Assembly (NCBI GenBank): GCA_934045075.1
Contig: OW203731.1
Coordinates: 14,517,062-14,581,061, forward strand
Source: Yponomeuta sedellus
Taxonomy: Eukaryota > Arthropoda > Insecta > Lepidoptera > Yponomeutidae
Reading direction: 5' to 3'
Length of the DNA stretch: 64,000 bases
Shown piece by piece: positions 40,646 to 52,139 of this stretch; the first letter of the stretch is position 1; every line of letters starts with the position of its first letter. Both the position numbers and the translations under genes were made by a program. The notes below the pieces were generated by a model. It did no database searches. It was not told the origin of the DNA and saw only the letters and a program-made list of their open reading frames with translations.

Positions 40646-40811
40646 TGAGGCTCTACGCGGCGTTAACTAGTGCCACCAATGGAATAAAAATCATAACGTT
40701 TTTCATAATACGTTTTTTTAACAACTGTGACAACTATTTTTATACCTACCTAAAGTTTCAAACCTACAGTCATTTATATCTGCAATAATTTGATTTGTTT
40801 GTACATCGGTC

Positions 40812-41155
40812 GAAGCGCTCGTGGCCTAGCGGAACCGAGTGATTGGAATCAATCACTTGGGTTAAGCAACAACAGGCGCGGTCAGGTTCTGGATGGGTGA
40901 CCATCTCGTGACTACCGCTGGTGGCATTTTTTCGCACGTTAAGCCGTAGGTGCCGGCTGTCATATAATGGCAGTCGTCAAGCCATGTCAGAGGCCTTATG
41001 GGTGGCTTGATAACTTCTGAGAGCAAGGCCCGCCACTGTCTTACAATTCTCCACCAACCCGAACTTGGCCCCCATGGTGAAGTATGGCCTAACCTTCTTG
41101 CGACACAGGAAGAGACCCGTGCCCCAACAGTGGGGACATAATAAAGGGTTGATAT
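40812..41155 (+). mobile_element. 5S-SINE, full length
   Basis: The clearest copy of the main subfamily: gaagcgctcgtggcctagcg, gggttaagcaacaacaggcg, cggtcaggttctggatggg, then the body and the end gggttgatatcg. A short deletion removes the usual cttccgtgcttcgcaagg part. Followed 40 bp later by a LINE tail. Confidence 0.9.
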
Positions 41156-41197
41156 CGTACATCTACTTCCTTCTCCAATATATTGCTCCAGTCCTTT

Positions 41198-41320
41198 CAA
41201 TGGTTGTCTTGAAGAGATCAGTTTTAGGGATAAGGCCGCCGTCTGTACCTACTCTTAGGTTAAGAAATACCTATGTTATTTCCTTTTTTATATACGTTAA
41301 AGTGTATCTGTCTATATAGA
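41198..41320 (+). repeat. LINE 3' tail
   Basis: caatggttgtcttgaagaga, gataaggccgccgtctgtac, and a gtatctgtctat end; same family as 2285-2412. Confidence 0.55.
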
Positions 41321-41807
41321 AACTAGGATCAACAACCTAGGACTTTAATCGATTTCCGGTTAAAACGGCCGTTTTTGGCAAAACTCCTATATATTCCCGG
41401 ATTCTTAGACATAGTTTCTTGTCAAAGGTTAGAAAAAGAGCTGCTATATTTATTAAGAATTATGATAAACATCATCCAAAGACGCGTTGTAAAAGAAGCT
41501 ATCTTTTTCCACTTTAAGTACTTACTCGTAAACAGCCGAGCAACCGTACTGAGAACGCATACGTAAGTGAAAGACATAAAACAATTGAAGCCCAGTGATT
41601 CACTTACTGTTGTTCAGAATCTCAATAAGCTAAGGCAAATGCACAGCTATCAATAAACACCGAGCGAGGGTCAAGTGTGAGTTTCATCTTATTGCATACC
41701 CGGTGTAACATAAATGGTGGTATTAGGTAGAACATCCAAAAAGAAAAGTTTTTCTTACTCGCCTATCCGTAAAATAACGGTTCTACTCGCCGATGTAAGT
41801 AATAACA
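41321..41807. other. No recognisable feature
   Basis: Non-coding. Confidence 0.4.
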
Positions 41808-42036
41808 AATATATATTGCGAATGTGAGTGGAAGGGCCGGTGAAGGACGTCCCAGGTAGACATACGTAGACCAAATAGGGGATGTATTAGCTAAGGGGAA
41901 GATAAAAGGTACCTGGAACCAGCGTGCGTGCATGCAGCGACTTTGGAACGTTGATGAAGCGAAGGTGATCTGTCAGGATCGTGGCAAGTGGCAGACCCTG
42001 GTCTCTGCATACCCCTCTGGGATACAGGCGTGAGAT
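41808..42036 (+). pseudogene. RTE-type LINE, last 75 codons
   Basis: Same sequence as 31005-31222 (IANVSGRxGxGRPR... region, ataggggatgtattagctaa, agtggcagaccctggtctct, then acaggcgtga), 5'-truncated. The stop sits directly before the microsatellite. Confidence 0.8.
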
Positions 42037-42120
42037 TATGTATGTATGTATGTATGTATGTATGTATGTATGTATGTATGTATGTATGTATGTATGTATG
42101 TATGTATGTATGTATGTATG
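42037..42120. repeat. (TATG)n microsatellite, 84 bp
   Basis: Twenty-one uninterrupted units; the shortest of the four RTE-associated arrays. Confidence 0.97.
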
Positions 42121-42129
42121 AACTAATAA

Positions 42130-42345
42130 GACACTTAACTTTTTTTTTTTTACTAACATAACATTTACATACATTGCTTCTGGCCCCACACTAGGATACC
42201 CTGTGTCGTGGGAACCAGAAACAACGACATCACAAACATGTAAACATCCAAGACCTGGACTTTTTTTTGTTTCCAGCAGGGATTCGAACCCGGGACCTCT
42301 TGCATGGTAGGCAGACGCGCTACCGCTACGCCACAGAGGTCGTCA
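42130..42345 (-). mobile_element. tSINE-3, Gly-tRNA-like SINE
   Basis: Minus strand: cctctgtggcgtagcggtag (A box), an anticodon-type arm with a ctaccat loop, and cccgggttcgaatccctgc (B box), resembling tRNA-Gly. After the head come gtccaggtcttggatg, gtgtggggccagaagcaat and an A-rich end. It is inserted right after the (TATG)n array. Confidence 0.75.
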
Positions 42346-42514
42346 TGACTTTACATAACTTTTCAAAATAGTGAAGAAAAGTTTTATACAGAGCAGGAAG
42401 TAGTATTAGGTACACTCGTGTGCTTTCGGCGAAAACCGAAGCCAACTCTAGAACCTGAGGTATATTCTAAAAACTAACAGACAGTGCGCGCATAGACATG
42501 ATCACCACGTTCAT

Positions 42515-42566
42515 GCTCATGGTTCACCCCTCTGGGATACAGGCGTGAGGTTATGATGATGATGAT
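42515..42566 (+). repeat. RTE 3' end with (ATG)n tail
   Basis: cccctctgggatacaggcgtgaggtt followed by atgatgatgatgatt; only the last few codons remain. The tail unit is 3 bp here, not 4. Confidence 0.65.
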
Positions 42567-42697
42567 TCTAGCGATTTCATTAATTCCCCCTAAATAAGTA
42601 AAAGTTGTTCGTTATTGTCGAGTAGAACTACAGGTGACTTAGAATTGGATTGACAAGTTTTTAGAGAAAATTATTTTCATTCGGTATATTTCAGAAT

Positions 42698-42872
42698 ATT
42701 CATGTCAGAGGCCTTATGGGCGGCTTGATGACTTCTGACAGTAAGGACCGCCACTGTCTTACAATCCTCCACCAACTCGGACATGGCCCCCGTGGTGGAG
42801 TATCGCCGAACCTTCCTGCAATGCAGGAAGAGACCCGCGCTCCAGAAGTGGGAATATACAAAGGGTTGATAT
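42698..42872 (+). repeat. 5S-SINE, 5'-truncated
   Basis: tgtcagaggccttatgggcg through gggttgatatcat; the 5S-like head is absent. Confidence 0.8.
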
Positions 42873-43029
42873 CATTATTTTCATTGTGAAGTAAATGTTA
42901 TAATTAATGATTTATCAGTAACGGTGCGACGTACGTATTTATGAATATTCGTGATTTATGTTTGTGAATGCAAATTTAAGTGGACGGAAGTACCGTGACT
43001 TTGTATAAGTTTTCTAATATTATATTAAA

Positions 43030-43250
43030 ATAGCTGGCCCAGCGAACTTCGTACCGCCTAACAGTCGCCTAACAGTTTTTATTTTATTTTATTTTATTTT
43101 ATTTGCTCTCCGTAAGAACCATCCATCCATCCATCTTATACTTCAAGAAATATTCTGAAAAAACAATTAGCGAAATCGGTTCAGCTGCTCCCGAGATTTG
43201 CGCTTACCAACACATTCAGCGATTCATTTTTATATTATAGAAGATGTATA
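43030..43250. repeat. Dispersed lepidopteran repeat (agctggcccagcgaacttcg type)
   Basis: It contains agctggcccagcgaacttcg at one end and gcgaaatcggttcagctgct and catttttatattatagaag at the other, a very common non-autonomous repeat of Lepidoptera. A (TTTTA)n tract at 43080-43105 and (CCAT)n at 43121-43134 lie inside. Confidence 0.55.
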
Positions 43251-43740
43251 AGAGACTGTCCCCCGATATGGCATCATTAATTAAAATAAAAATTGAGTTG
43301 GCCGGCACCGGCGACGACGACAGTTTTATTTTGGCCTAAAATAAGTAATAACAATTTTTTTCTTTAATTCCCATTTATCTCAAATTGTCTCAAATTGGCA
43401 CCATATGTTTTTAGATCGTGGTTGGAATGTTTCCTTAAAATTAGTCCATCGAATTCGTTGTCACCCTGTGTACCTACTCGCAAAATATGGAAATTATGTT
43501 ACACTCAGTATAGGTCAAGTGCACTCTGCGAGCAGTATTGTCGCGTGTATTCGTTATAGTGATAAAGGGTGCCTTTTAAGATTCATGACAAGGTCAGCTG
43601 GTTCATGATTACTAATATAGGCCAATATTGCAAATCAGCACGACTTTGATAATATTGTATAGGACGACGGCAGTATAGTATAAGTAATGATTTAATATAA
43701 CATTGTTGTTAATTCGATTGTTTATGTAAATGCAAATGCA
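43251..43740. other. No gene accepted
   Basis: A 67-codon plus-strand frame (43405-43608) without recognised domain is not called. Nothing else is seen. Confidence 0.35.
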
Positions 43741-43850
43741 CGATTCCACTTAAATTTCCACTTTACCACAGACTATTTAAACTGCATCTGTTAGTGTTTT
43801 AAGGAATTGTGCTTTCCAAAGGCACAATTCCTTAGCGTGTACCAACCTAT
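43741..43850. repeat. IR family E copy with a hairpin
   Basis: ccacagactatttaaactgc and gtgttttaaggaattgtgc are family motifs. The perfect 13-bp arms taaggaattgtgc and complement (43800-43812, 43822-43834) follow at the point where other copies continue into the tttttataaat end. Confidence 0.55.
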
Positions 43851-43924
43851 ATAAATGTTATAGGTAAGTAGTATTTTATTGTACAACCACTTTGTTTTGT
43901 TTTATTATTAATGTAATTATAATT

Positions 43925-44035
43925 AAAATTCTGTATTGCATAAAAATTTCACACTTAGACGAACTCAATGCGACTTAGCCTTGTATACCAGCTAATCTAA
44001 GTTCTGGAGACAAGATTGTGCAATTTACAATATTA
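43925..44035 (-). repeat. LINE 3' tail
   Basis: aaattctgtattgcataaaa, ataccagctaatctaagttc and tggagacaagatt; same type as 8705-8805. Confidence 0.5.
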
Positions 44036-45394
44036 AATATAGTCTTACACTACCGTTGGATTGATTTCAAGCGCTGATGAGTTAGTGAGTGACAGCTCAG
44101 GCACAAGTTTCGAACTTAAATTGATTTTCTCCATTTAAAAACAAAACTAGACTACCAAAATAACTAAAAAAAGATGATTCCCAAACCACACAGGACGGGT
44201 ACAAGGGTGCGCAGAAGGAGGTTATGTTAGGCTGCTTGTGAACTAATGTAGCGCACAATTAATTATTTTTATTTCATCTACTCAGAAAGTAGTGTTGTTT
44301 TGATTTGATTATTGGGTGGAAAATGCTGCTTTCCTCTACATAGAGAGAAAAACTCATTCAAATGACTTCCCACCTAAGGGCCGGAATGAACTTTGAAAAT
44401 AGAACTACTGAGAAGAGTTTTATGTAAAAAAAAAAACTAAACTAAACAAAAAAAAAATGCTGCGGCCATGTGAGTTTCTAAACAGCTAGTGTAAACTTAG
44501 CGCAAACTGCTTTGATCGGAATAAGCCGCAACAATTACGCGGTGAGTTCCATATTTAAAATTCGACATAAATTGGCGGGATATTAATCTGTTATGTATCT
44601 GTGACGGAATTCTTAAAAATAGGTAATAATCCTTTACTAAGATTTGAATATAAATGAGTTTTTATTTTCCTCATTTTGGAAATGAAACGTAGAGTGTTTA
44701 ACACAGGTAAAAGAATCAGTTCCTAATCGGACTATAGCACAGTCTAAATACCTCAAGAATATTTTATACCTATTTTATACTTCTGTGAAATCAATGTGAT
44801 CATATTAGTTTGAGGATTTAATTCAACAGCACCATGTAATGCAGGCCCTCCCGTTTTGGTTCTTCTACAAAAAGTTAGCCACTGGCATTGGTTCGCGGCC
44901 ATTCCACGTCAGACCAGTGGCCTAAATACGGGCACTAAATTCAATCGTCTATCTGTCAAATTAGTATGGAATTTGACAGTCAGAGGATTGGAATCGCCCA
45001 GGATTTGGTCCGCGTAATATAGGGGCAAATAAGGTCGACCGACTTATTGGCCTCTTAAATCTTCACCAAGTAATCCTTTGCCTTACGATTGCCCTAGTTA
45101 TGGTATTGTAAATATTACATGACGGCGCGCTGTTAGTCAAACCAGAGATTGTAGACTTTTAGTCCGGATTTACAATGTGTTGTGCTTACGAAAGTTTTAG
45201 TTCAAACCAGAGATTTTGGCACTTAGCCTAATAGTTGGGCAAAGAATAAGAATAAGGATTTTTTATTATGTACACGAACATCTAGGGATGCTTCGAAACA
45301 TACAAAAATATTTTTTATATTTAGGTAATGTGTAACAAAAAATGTCGAGTCACAAATTGTACAGTAAGCGATAAGGTATGTTAACACTATAGGC
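44036..45394. other. No recognisable feature
   Basis: A small inverted repeat, ctgtcaaatt at 44961 and its complement at 44976, is the only structure seen. A LINE-like tail start (gaataagaataaggatttt) occurs at 45244. No coding. Confidence 0.35.
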
Positions 45395-45556
45395 ACTAGG
45401 GTATCCTTACAATCATTGTCTTAACCGTTAGCGAGTGGTATTGCTACTGTAACTTCACAAATGTACATAACTTAGGAAACAAAGTCACTGGTACATGCCG
45501 GGATTCGAACCTACGACCACCCGATTAAAAAGCCGGCGCTCTACCGCTCCGCATGT
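45395..45556 (-). mobile_element. tSINE-4, Lys-tRNA-like SINE, cut by a MITE
   Basis: Minus strand: ggagcggtagagcgccggct, a tttttaa anticodon-type loop (TTT, as in Lys) and cgtaggttcgaatcccggca (B box), then catgtaccagtgactttg. The head is interrupted at 45556 by the 307-bp MITE copy 2. A degraded copy is at 12745-12895. Confidence 0.7.
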
Positions 45557-45558
45557 CT

Positions 45559-45865
45559 GAGTGCTTAGTGCGAGTTTGACAGATCCAATCGAATAACTTT
45601 ACTACCGCGTTAATCGAGCATTGAGTAGTGAGTATGAGTAAGTTAACCGTTCGAACTGGCAAAACGCTGTCACAGTACAACTCGCACTCGCGTTTATTCG
45701 TGTTTTGGCTAGTAAACGTGTTTTCTTCTCAACGTAAACCATTACAACTCGCACTCAGCTATTTTAATTTCCATACTTGTCGCTAGGTGGCGCTTCCGCG
45801 ATGCCATAGAAATATGAGTTTACGTTAACGCGATCGAGTAGTTAAAAAACTCGCACTAAGCACTC
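45559..45865. mobile_element. MITE, 307-bp family, copy 2
   Basis: Identical in length and TIRs to 1603-1909, with about six substitutions by eye. It lies within the head of a tSINE-4. Confidence 0.75.
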
Positions 45866-46395
45866 TGGTCATACTTCGTCTTCGTCTTGGTACAGTTCGT
45901 GGCCTACTCAAAACTTTTTTCTATTTTAGCATATCGAATTTCCTATTCAGCCATTTCCTGACTTACTAAAGAGGTTAAAATTAAGTACGTAGTTTCACCG
46001 ATTTAAAATGAAATACCGTTTTTTAGTGAAGCAAGATCGTTGACGTACAGCTATTGTGTATGAATGAATGGCTGCTAACCGTAAATAAATAACTATAGGT
46101 GTCCTAGACAAATATTTCTTTTGAAAACTGTGCTTCTGTCACAATACTAGTCACCAGACTATAGAATACCTAATAGTTATTGTGGACATAGTTTGGTAAA
46201 TACTTTCCAGTCGAGTATTTAAGTGGGTTCTACAATTGGCGAAAACCGCCGTTACTTACTGGTATAGCCCATTAGGTAGGTATTCGTACCAACTAATGTA
46301 TTACACTTAGACGGTTGGAGAAACGATATAGTAGAGTTTTTTTTCGTATCTTTTTTGCACTACAACTCGACCCTACGGCAGTGGATTACGATACG
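45866..46395. other. No recognisable feature
   Basis: Non-coding. Confidence 0.4.
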
Positions 46396-46482
46396 ATGTC
46401 AACCCTTGTATGTCCTCACTGCTGGGGCACGGGTCTCTTCCTGCATCACAGGAAGGATAGGCCATACTCCACATAGTAGTCC
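46396..46482 (-). repeat. 5S-SINE 3' fragment
   Basis: gtcaacccttgtatgtcctc through ggccatactccaca; only the last about 85 bp. Confidence 0.75.
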
Positions 46483-47677
46483 GGGCAATTTAGTATTTTA
46501 CAATTGGCGGCGCTAGTCAGCGCCTTAAGCTCCTTAACTATTTACTTAACGAAATTCTCAATTCAGAAGCTCGCCCTAACATCCATAATTAACTATTGTC
46601 AGTGATTTTGTTGTATGGCAGTTATTATCTTTTGTTAGCACTTTGACCAACTCACAGCTGCCAGCAGTAGATTAACAAAGTATTAGGCCATGAACGAGAA
46701 ATCGGGAGAACGCTTGTTTAATCGCAAAATGACACAAACAATTATTCGGGTACTAATTTGATAGTTTGTAAACAGTCGCTGAGTTTGCTAAAGTGAAGGT
46801 TATTTGTTTGAATCATGTTTTGATAACATTATATTTTTTGCTGTGCCTCCAGTAATTGGTATGCCGTTATTATTTATCTTTTCTTAATTAGGGACAGCAA
46901 ACAGATGTATAAACAAATGTATCTTGAACAAATAACTTTAAAAAAAAACCTATAATAATTAAATGTACATCCACCTCCTTTATTACATTAGGTTAACGAT
47001 CGTAGGATCAACAATCCCTGGAAAAAAGAGAAAAAGAAAAGAAATTTAAATTAATTCGTAACTTAAGTTTTAAGTGAAACATAGTTACTGATGAAAGATA
47101 CTGGAGATGGCATGGCAAGATGCTCTAGTGTTGACTGCGTAGCCTCCTAAGCCCTGGCGTTCTAGAAATACGACATCACGAATAACTTTCTTAATTCACA
47201 CCCAATTATTTAGTAGGAAGTCCGATAAAAATACTGTTCCGGGTGCAATATTTTCCTCATCATTTTTTGGACAACAAGAAGAAAAAGTTCTTCAAAATTT
47301 ACGTAGTTTTAGAAGACTTGAAGTAACTGTTACCTCCAGGGCTTAGGAGGATATGCATTAAAATTTCAAGAGTTTCAAGAGCCAGTGCCCTACAGCACTC
47401 CATATTCTTCTTCATGCTTTGCCAAGCGAATCAGAGCCTAGCTTCTGCCAATGCATTGAAGTACAATGAAAATGAGGTAAAAAACTCAAAGCTCATTGTA
47501 GTTGGCAGCACTGTTGAATGTTCCTAAGAACCGCCATATTGTATAAATTTTGTTTAGCACAGCTGTTTTCTTCAACGCTTTGTGTAGAGATTACCTGTAT
47601 ATGAAATGAAATGAAATGTATATACGTACATTGTAATAATCCTCAGGTTGAAAATGGGATCATCACATAATCTTGAC
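46483..47677. other. No gene; inverted-repeat arm remnant at 46551-46576
   Basis: gaaattctcaattcagaagc matches the arm of the foldback repeat at 1-208. The string agcctcctaagccctgg at 47142 has an inverted partner cagggcttaggagg at 47339, enclosing about 190 bp. No coding. Confidence 0.4.
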
Positions 47678-47692
47678 GAAGTACTAGCGTTC

Positions 47693-47805
47693 CGAAGCGA
47701 AGTACAATTTAGCTCAGTTGAAAGAGCGCTGGCACGGTTAGCCAGAGGTCGCGGGTTCGAGTCCCGGCATGGGTGGAATTTTTATCCTCTAAATAGGCTT
47801 TTAAA
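47693..47805 (+). mobile_element. Minimal tSINE-1 (113 bp) with 15-bp target duplication
   Basis: tagctcagttgaaagagcgc (A box), a ctggc/gccag anticodon-type stem and cgggttcgagtcccggc (B box) are followed by only about 30 bp of tail (cctctaaataggctttt). The insert is flanked by perfect direct repeats gaagtactagcgttc (47678-47692, 47806-47820). This shows that the tRNA-like module with its short tail is by itself a retroposing unit. Confidence 0.85.
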
Positions 47806-48029
47806 GAAGTACTAGCGTTCAACTTTTTTCCTCAAAGAGCTTTCTCCTACAGTTTTCTTCTTTTAGGTTCCTTGGGAAATAAATGAATTCACGTATTTTT
47901 GCAATGAACGGCTGCACAAAGAATCATTGTATAATTATTATTATTCACGAAACAATTAGTTTATTTACAAAAATACTATGGAGAACTGTCAAATGAATGG
48001 TGCACAACAGTGGTGACATCTGAAGTGAG

Positions 48030-48140
48030 CATTAGGCAGTGCATGAACATGGCGATTGAATTTCGTTGCTGCTTCAAAGTCTACCCGCGCACATACATCG
48101 AACCTTCTAGCCATCAATGGTATGAAAAACACCCCACGTG
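48030..48140 (+). repeat. Repeat shared with 22970-23075
   Basis: gcatgaacatggcgatt, tttcgttgctgcttcaa, atcgaaccttctagcc and tcaatggtatgaaaaac in the same order as the other copy. Source element unknown. Confidence 0.5.
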
Positions 48141-48181
48141 AGTCGACCAAGTATCTGTCATAATGTACTAAGAGAATTGAG

Positions 48182-48870
48182 GCTCAGGAAGTCGAATCTC
48201 GCCCATGCGAATTGAAAGCGTAGACGGAAAATATTCGAAGAATTAGACATTGTCGCATAAAAATAAGATAACTCGACATAGTCGTTAGACTTTCATTTTG
48301 CTCATTCAATTTCAATGTAGCATGGCGTTCAGAATACAGATTTTGGCTGTCGCTCGACTTTTATGTAGAATTTAAATGGAAATTGGCTCCCAGGGAGCCA
48401 ATTCTCATTTCATTAGCAAGTAGTATACGACTCTAAGACTTATGACTTGGAATTCTACGTAAATAGCTTATGACTTTAAGGCTTATGACTTGGAATTGTA
48501 CATTAAATTCGATTGAGAAAATAAACGTCTAACGACTCTGTCGAGCTATCTTATTTTTAAGGTACAAATTTCTAAGCTTTCGTACATTTTGCGTCTACGC
48601 TTTCAATTCGCATGCGCGAGAATCGGCCACCTGGAAGCAAATTCTCATTTATTAGCAAATAAGTCATATACCTACGAATTCTACACAAAAAGTCGAGCGA
48701 CAGCCAAAATCTGTATTCTGAACGCCTTGTTTGGTTGAATTCGAATAAGAAAATAAATGTCTAATGACTCTGTTGAGTTATCTTATTTTTATTTTTACAA
48801 TTTCTTAGCCTAGGAATATTTTGCGTCTAAGCTTTCAATTCGGATGGGCGAGAATCGGCTCCCTGGTCTT
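48182..48870. mobile_element. Foldback element with three copies of its end module
   Basis: The module gcgaattgaaagcgtagacg ... aataagataactcgaca occurs at 48205-48300 (+) and inverted at 48500-48625 and 48735-48870. The inner pair ggcgttcagaatacagattt is at 48323 (+) and 48727 (-). The long inverted repeats with an extra tandem module resemble foldback transposons or a TIR element that captured its own end. A 73-codon frame overlapping the right side is not a gene. Confidence 0.65.
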
Positions 48871-49954
48871 CAAGCTGCATCAGCCCATTCGCCGACGCTT
48901 AAGGCCTGCGCAGACGAGGGATTTTCGTCCCCAAGGGACAAAAGTCCGTTTTGTATGGGGTACTTTTAGTCCTTCGTGTGCGTTATTCGATACAATTTAT
49001 GAGAGATCTATATCGACGGACAAAAAAGTACCCGGGGGATAGTCCCTAGTCTGCGCAGGCCTTTATGAGCTATAACGTTTATCCCCATTACAACACCAGG
49101 CAATTTAATTAGTGCTTCTGAGAGATTACCGTAAACACACACCCAAGTAATGGAAATCTTTTCAATATATACCATAACAATGGAAATACCTACTGGAATT
49201 GGCCCTCGACTTTGACCTTATTTATTTTATGAAACAATTTTGTACTCCACAAGATAACAATATAATTTACAGGAAAATACCACTTCCTTAAACAGATAAC
49301 GGCCGCGGGTTGAAATATGTTAAGCATACTCTGTACAAAAGAAGCGACAACGTTGAGGATTATTTGGAATACAGATGTCTGGTATTTAAATAATGTTAAA
49401 GGGGACGATTGTGTCTAGTGTACCGTAAATGTAAGTTGAAACTCTGCTATAATTCTTCCCTTCGTAATGTATTAATCGCATGAAACTAACAGCTTTGACG
49501 TTCATTCAGTAAACACTGAGTGTATCAAAGGTTTCAGTTGATACACTATAAAACAGTAGGTAAATAGATAAATACTTGTCCAGAGATAAACATATTAATA
49601 TATGATCTGAGAGGAATGTATAAGGGATGTCAGTCATACAATCTCTCTATGGATAGCAAATTCAAATGCCCCCCCCCCTGATCAACATTGACAAACCACT
49701 ACGGTTGAGGTTAAGGAAACATCGTAATTAAACAGCACTTTTTCTCGCGATACGCAACGAATTGTGAAAAACCGACTAAATTCAATTATGAGCCGGTGAA
49801 ATACGCTATCATCATTCAGTTGCTAGTGGCAATCTATCTCAGATCGTCGGTAAAGTCAGCTTTACCGACGCGTTTACCACTCTAGAAACTCCTTTAATGT
49901 TGACTGACACATAATTTTTCAACTTCACATATTTATTTCGCGAAGAACCGACAA
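48871..49954. other. No recognisable feature; C-tract at 49669
   Basis: A paired short motif, ggcctgcgcagac at 48902 and its complement at 49049, frames 150 bp (possible small inverted-repeat element, 48901-49062). cccccccccc lies at 49669-49678. Otherwise nothing. Confidence 0.35.
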
Positions 49955-50160
49955 CCGTTGGAGTAAACGTGTCCTTGAGTGGAGACCGTGACTCGGCAAA
50001 CGTAGTGTAGGACGCCCTCCGATTAGGTGGGATGACGATCTACGAAAAACTGCAGGCCGATGCTGGATGTGGTAAGCTGAAGACGGGGCGCTATCGCGCT
50101 CATTAGGGGAGGGCTATGTCCAGCAGTGGACTAGTATAGCCTGACGACGACAACATATGA
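49955..50160 (+). pseudogene. RTE-like LINE C-terminus with (ACG)n tail
   Basis: A single frame with two stops reads RVLEWRP, GKRSVGRPPIRWDDDLRKTA, GRCWMW and GEGYVQQWTS before the stop and a gacgacgac tail. It is the same LINE family as the array at 11704-12243 but with a different tail unit, and extends further upstream. Confidence 0.7.
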
Positions 50161-51259
50161 GAGAAGTCACAAAAAAATCCGAACTTGTTGATTTGTCCAT
50201 TATTTTCTTTGACGACAATCTTATCAAGCAGTAGCAAGATCCATCTAGGAAGCCAAGCTAAGCGTTGGCGAATCTACAATATTGAAGACAACCAACATGG
50301 ACAAATTTTCGGCAAAAAATGTCGATTAGTTCTGAACGTGTTCTGAGGTTCTGAAGATACGGTATCGTATGTACCGAAATCGGCACGTTTTGAAGTGCGT
50401 AACCGCGATACAAACGCGTGTTGAGTTCATGTTGCAGGTCAAGTTTGTTAGGTAAGTTGGAAGTTATTTCACGGTGGGCCCTATTACAAGGTCGTACTAA
50501 ACTAACACGAATTACAAAACATGTCGCGCATACATAATGTCACTTCGGTTGTGAAAACTGAGTAAATAAGAAAAACTAATGAAGAATTAGCAAACGTGCT
50601 TGAGATTTTGACAAGTGTTTGTGCTTGTACTAGAAACCTTTGAACTGCACTTCGTCAAATGACAAAATAAGCTTACTTCAAAGGTAGTAAGGAACGTTTT
50701 CTATAACACAATTTTTGGCAGTCCATCGGTAAAAAAATGTGTGATACTTGAAATAGTCTCGCAGTACCGTGGAAGTTAATAGAAAGGTACGTAGCATACA
50801 TTTAAACAAAATTAAATCTCTACAACAGTTTTATTAAAAAAAAAACTTTATTTATTAAGCTTTGTTCACTTAGGTGAGCATAGGTCAATCTAAATCTACT
50901 AATAAAGTTCTAACACACCGATACACTCAGTTCTTACAGCAGCTATTAGAGTCTCTTAAATACTCAAAGAAAAACTTTGTTTGACAAAATAACAAATATA
51001 AAATGCGGCCGAACACAATGGTTCTGACAAATAAAAAAGTTACTAAAAGTTAGAAACGAAATAAGGTATAATTTCTTTGGTATAATTTCCCATTCGATGG
51101 AGTAAATATGCAGTTGCTCAAAGATTTTGAATAGGTTTTATTGTGTCAAGTGCATTCCATTCTGACTCGACAAAAGAGGCCAGTAATAACGGCACTGTCG
51201 TCAGTACATAGCCGTGTCCATTAGCGCTACCTTCTTTCTATGATCTGAGAGCGCTACTC
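50161..51259. other. No recognisable feature
   Basis: Non-coding; nothing named. Confidence 0.4.
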
Positions 51260-51394
51260 ATTTATTGCAATATAACATCTTCCTCGATCACAATAAGGGC
51301 TACAATCATAGCCCACTTATTCCCGAAGCCATGGAAGTGAAAGTAGATGCGCGTAAAACAGTGAGTAGGACCTACTTATTCTCTGTAAAAGGTG

Positions 51395-51556
51395 GTAAGG
51401 CAGCGACAGAGGCCTTCTCTCGGAGAGAGAAGTATGGGCTTAATAATAAGAGAGAGAGTATGAGTAAGAGTATGGGCACTAATGTATGCTCTATAGTGTG
51501 AGTGAAGGTGCCACTGGACGTTGTATAAATCATCTCATTATGTAGATGCAAAGGCC
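51395..51556. repeat. SINE-L pieces
   Basis: ggccttctctcggagagaga and agtatgggctta are the minus-strand form of the 34880 motif; 51478-51556 (tgtgagtgaaggtgccactg) is the plus-strand form of the 14756 motif. A 78-codon frame overlapping these is therefore repeat-derived. Confidence 0.45.
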
Positions 51557-51599
51557 AGCGCGAATCAGCAATTTCAATATCGCTGGGGCAGAAGTCGAT

Positions 51600-51945
51600 A
51601 TCAATATCAACCCTTGTACGTCTCTGCTGGGGCACGGGTCTCTTACTGGATCGCAGGAAGGTTAGGCCATACTCCACCACGGGGGCCAAGTCCGGGTTGG
51701 TGGAGGATTGTAAGACAGTGGCGGGCCTTACTGTCAGACATTATCAAGCCGCCCATAAGGCCTCTGACATGGCTTAACGACTGCCATTACATGACAGCCG
51801 GCACCAACGGCTTAACGTGCGTTGCGAAGCATGGAAGCGCTCGGAAAAAATGCCACTAGCGGTAGTCACGGGACGGTCACCCAACCTGTACCTGACCGCG
51901 CCTGTTGTTGCATAACTCAGTGATTGATTCTGATCACTCGGCGGG
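51600..51945 (-). mobile_element. 5S-SINE, full length
   Basis: Runs from atcaacccttgtacgtctct (3' end) back to the head (ggatgggtgacc-like ggttgggtgaccg, aacaggcgcggtcagg, cagaatcaatcactga on the minus strand). The last few head bases (gcgctcgtggc) are lost. Confidence 0.85.
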
Positions 51946-52004
51946 GCAGAAGTGAACCAGCGAAAAGAGAATAGAAAAGCAACGGCTGTGTCAGATATCG
52001 CTCA

Positions 52005-52130
52005 AAGCCCCGGCTGCCTGAGTGATCTCGAACGATCACGAACGTTAAGTAACATTCAAGTTCACGTTCAGTGCATGGATGGGTGACCATCTATCTATAT
52101 CTGGGACATAATGGTTGATGATGATAATGT
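52005..52130 (+). repeat. 5S-SINE, second subfamily, internally deleted
   Basis: Head ctgcctgagtgatctcgaac, gatcacgaacgttaagtaac, gcatggatgggtgacc, then a jump to the 3' end gggacataatggttgatgat. About 250 bp of body is missing. A head plus tail only shows what a minimal version looks like. Confidence 0.75.
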
Positions 52131-52139
52131 GTCAGATGT

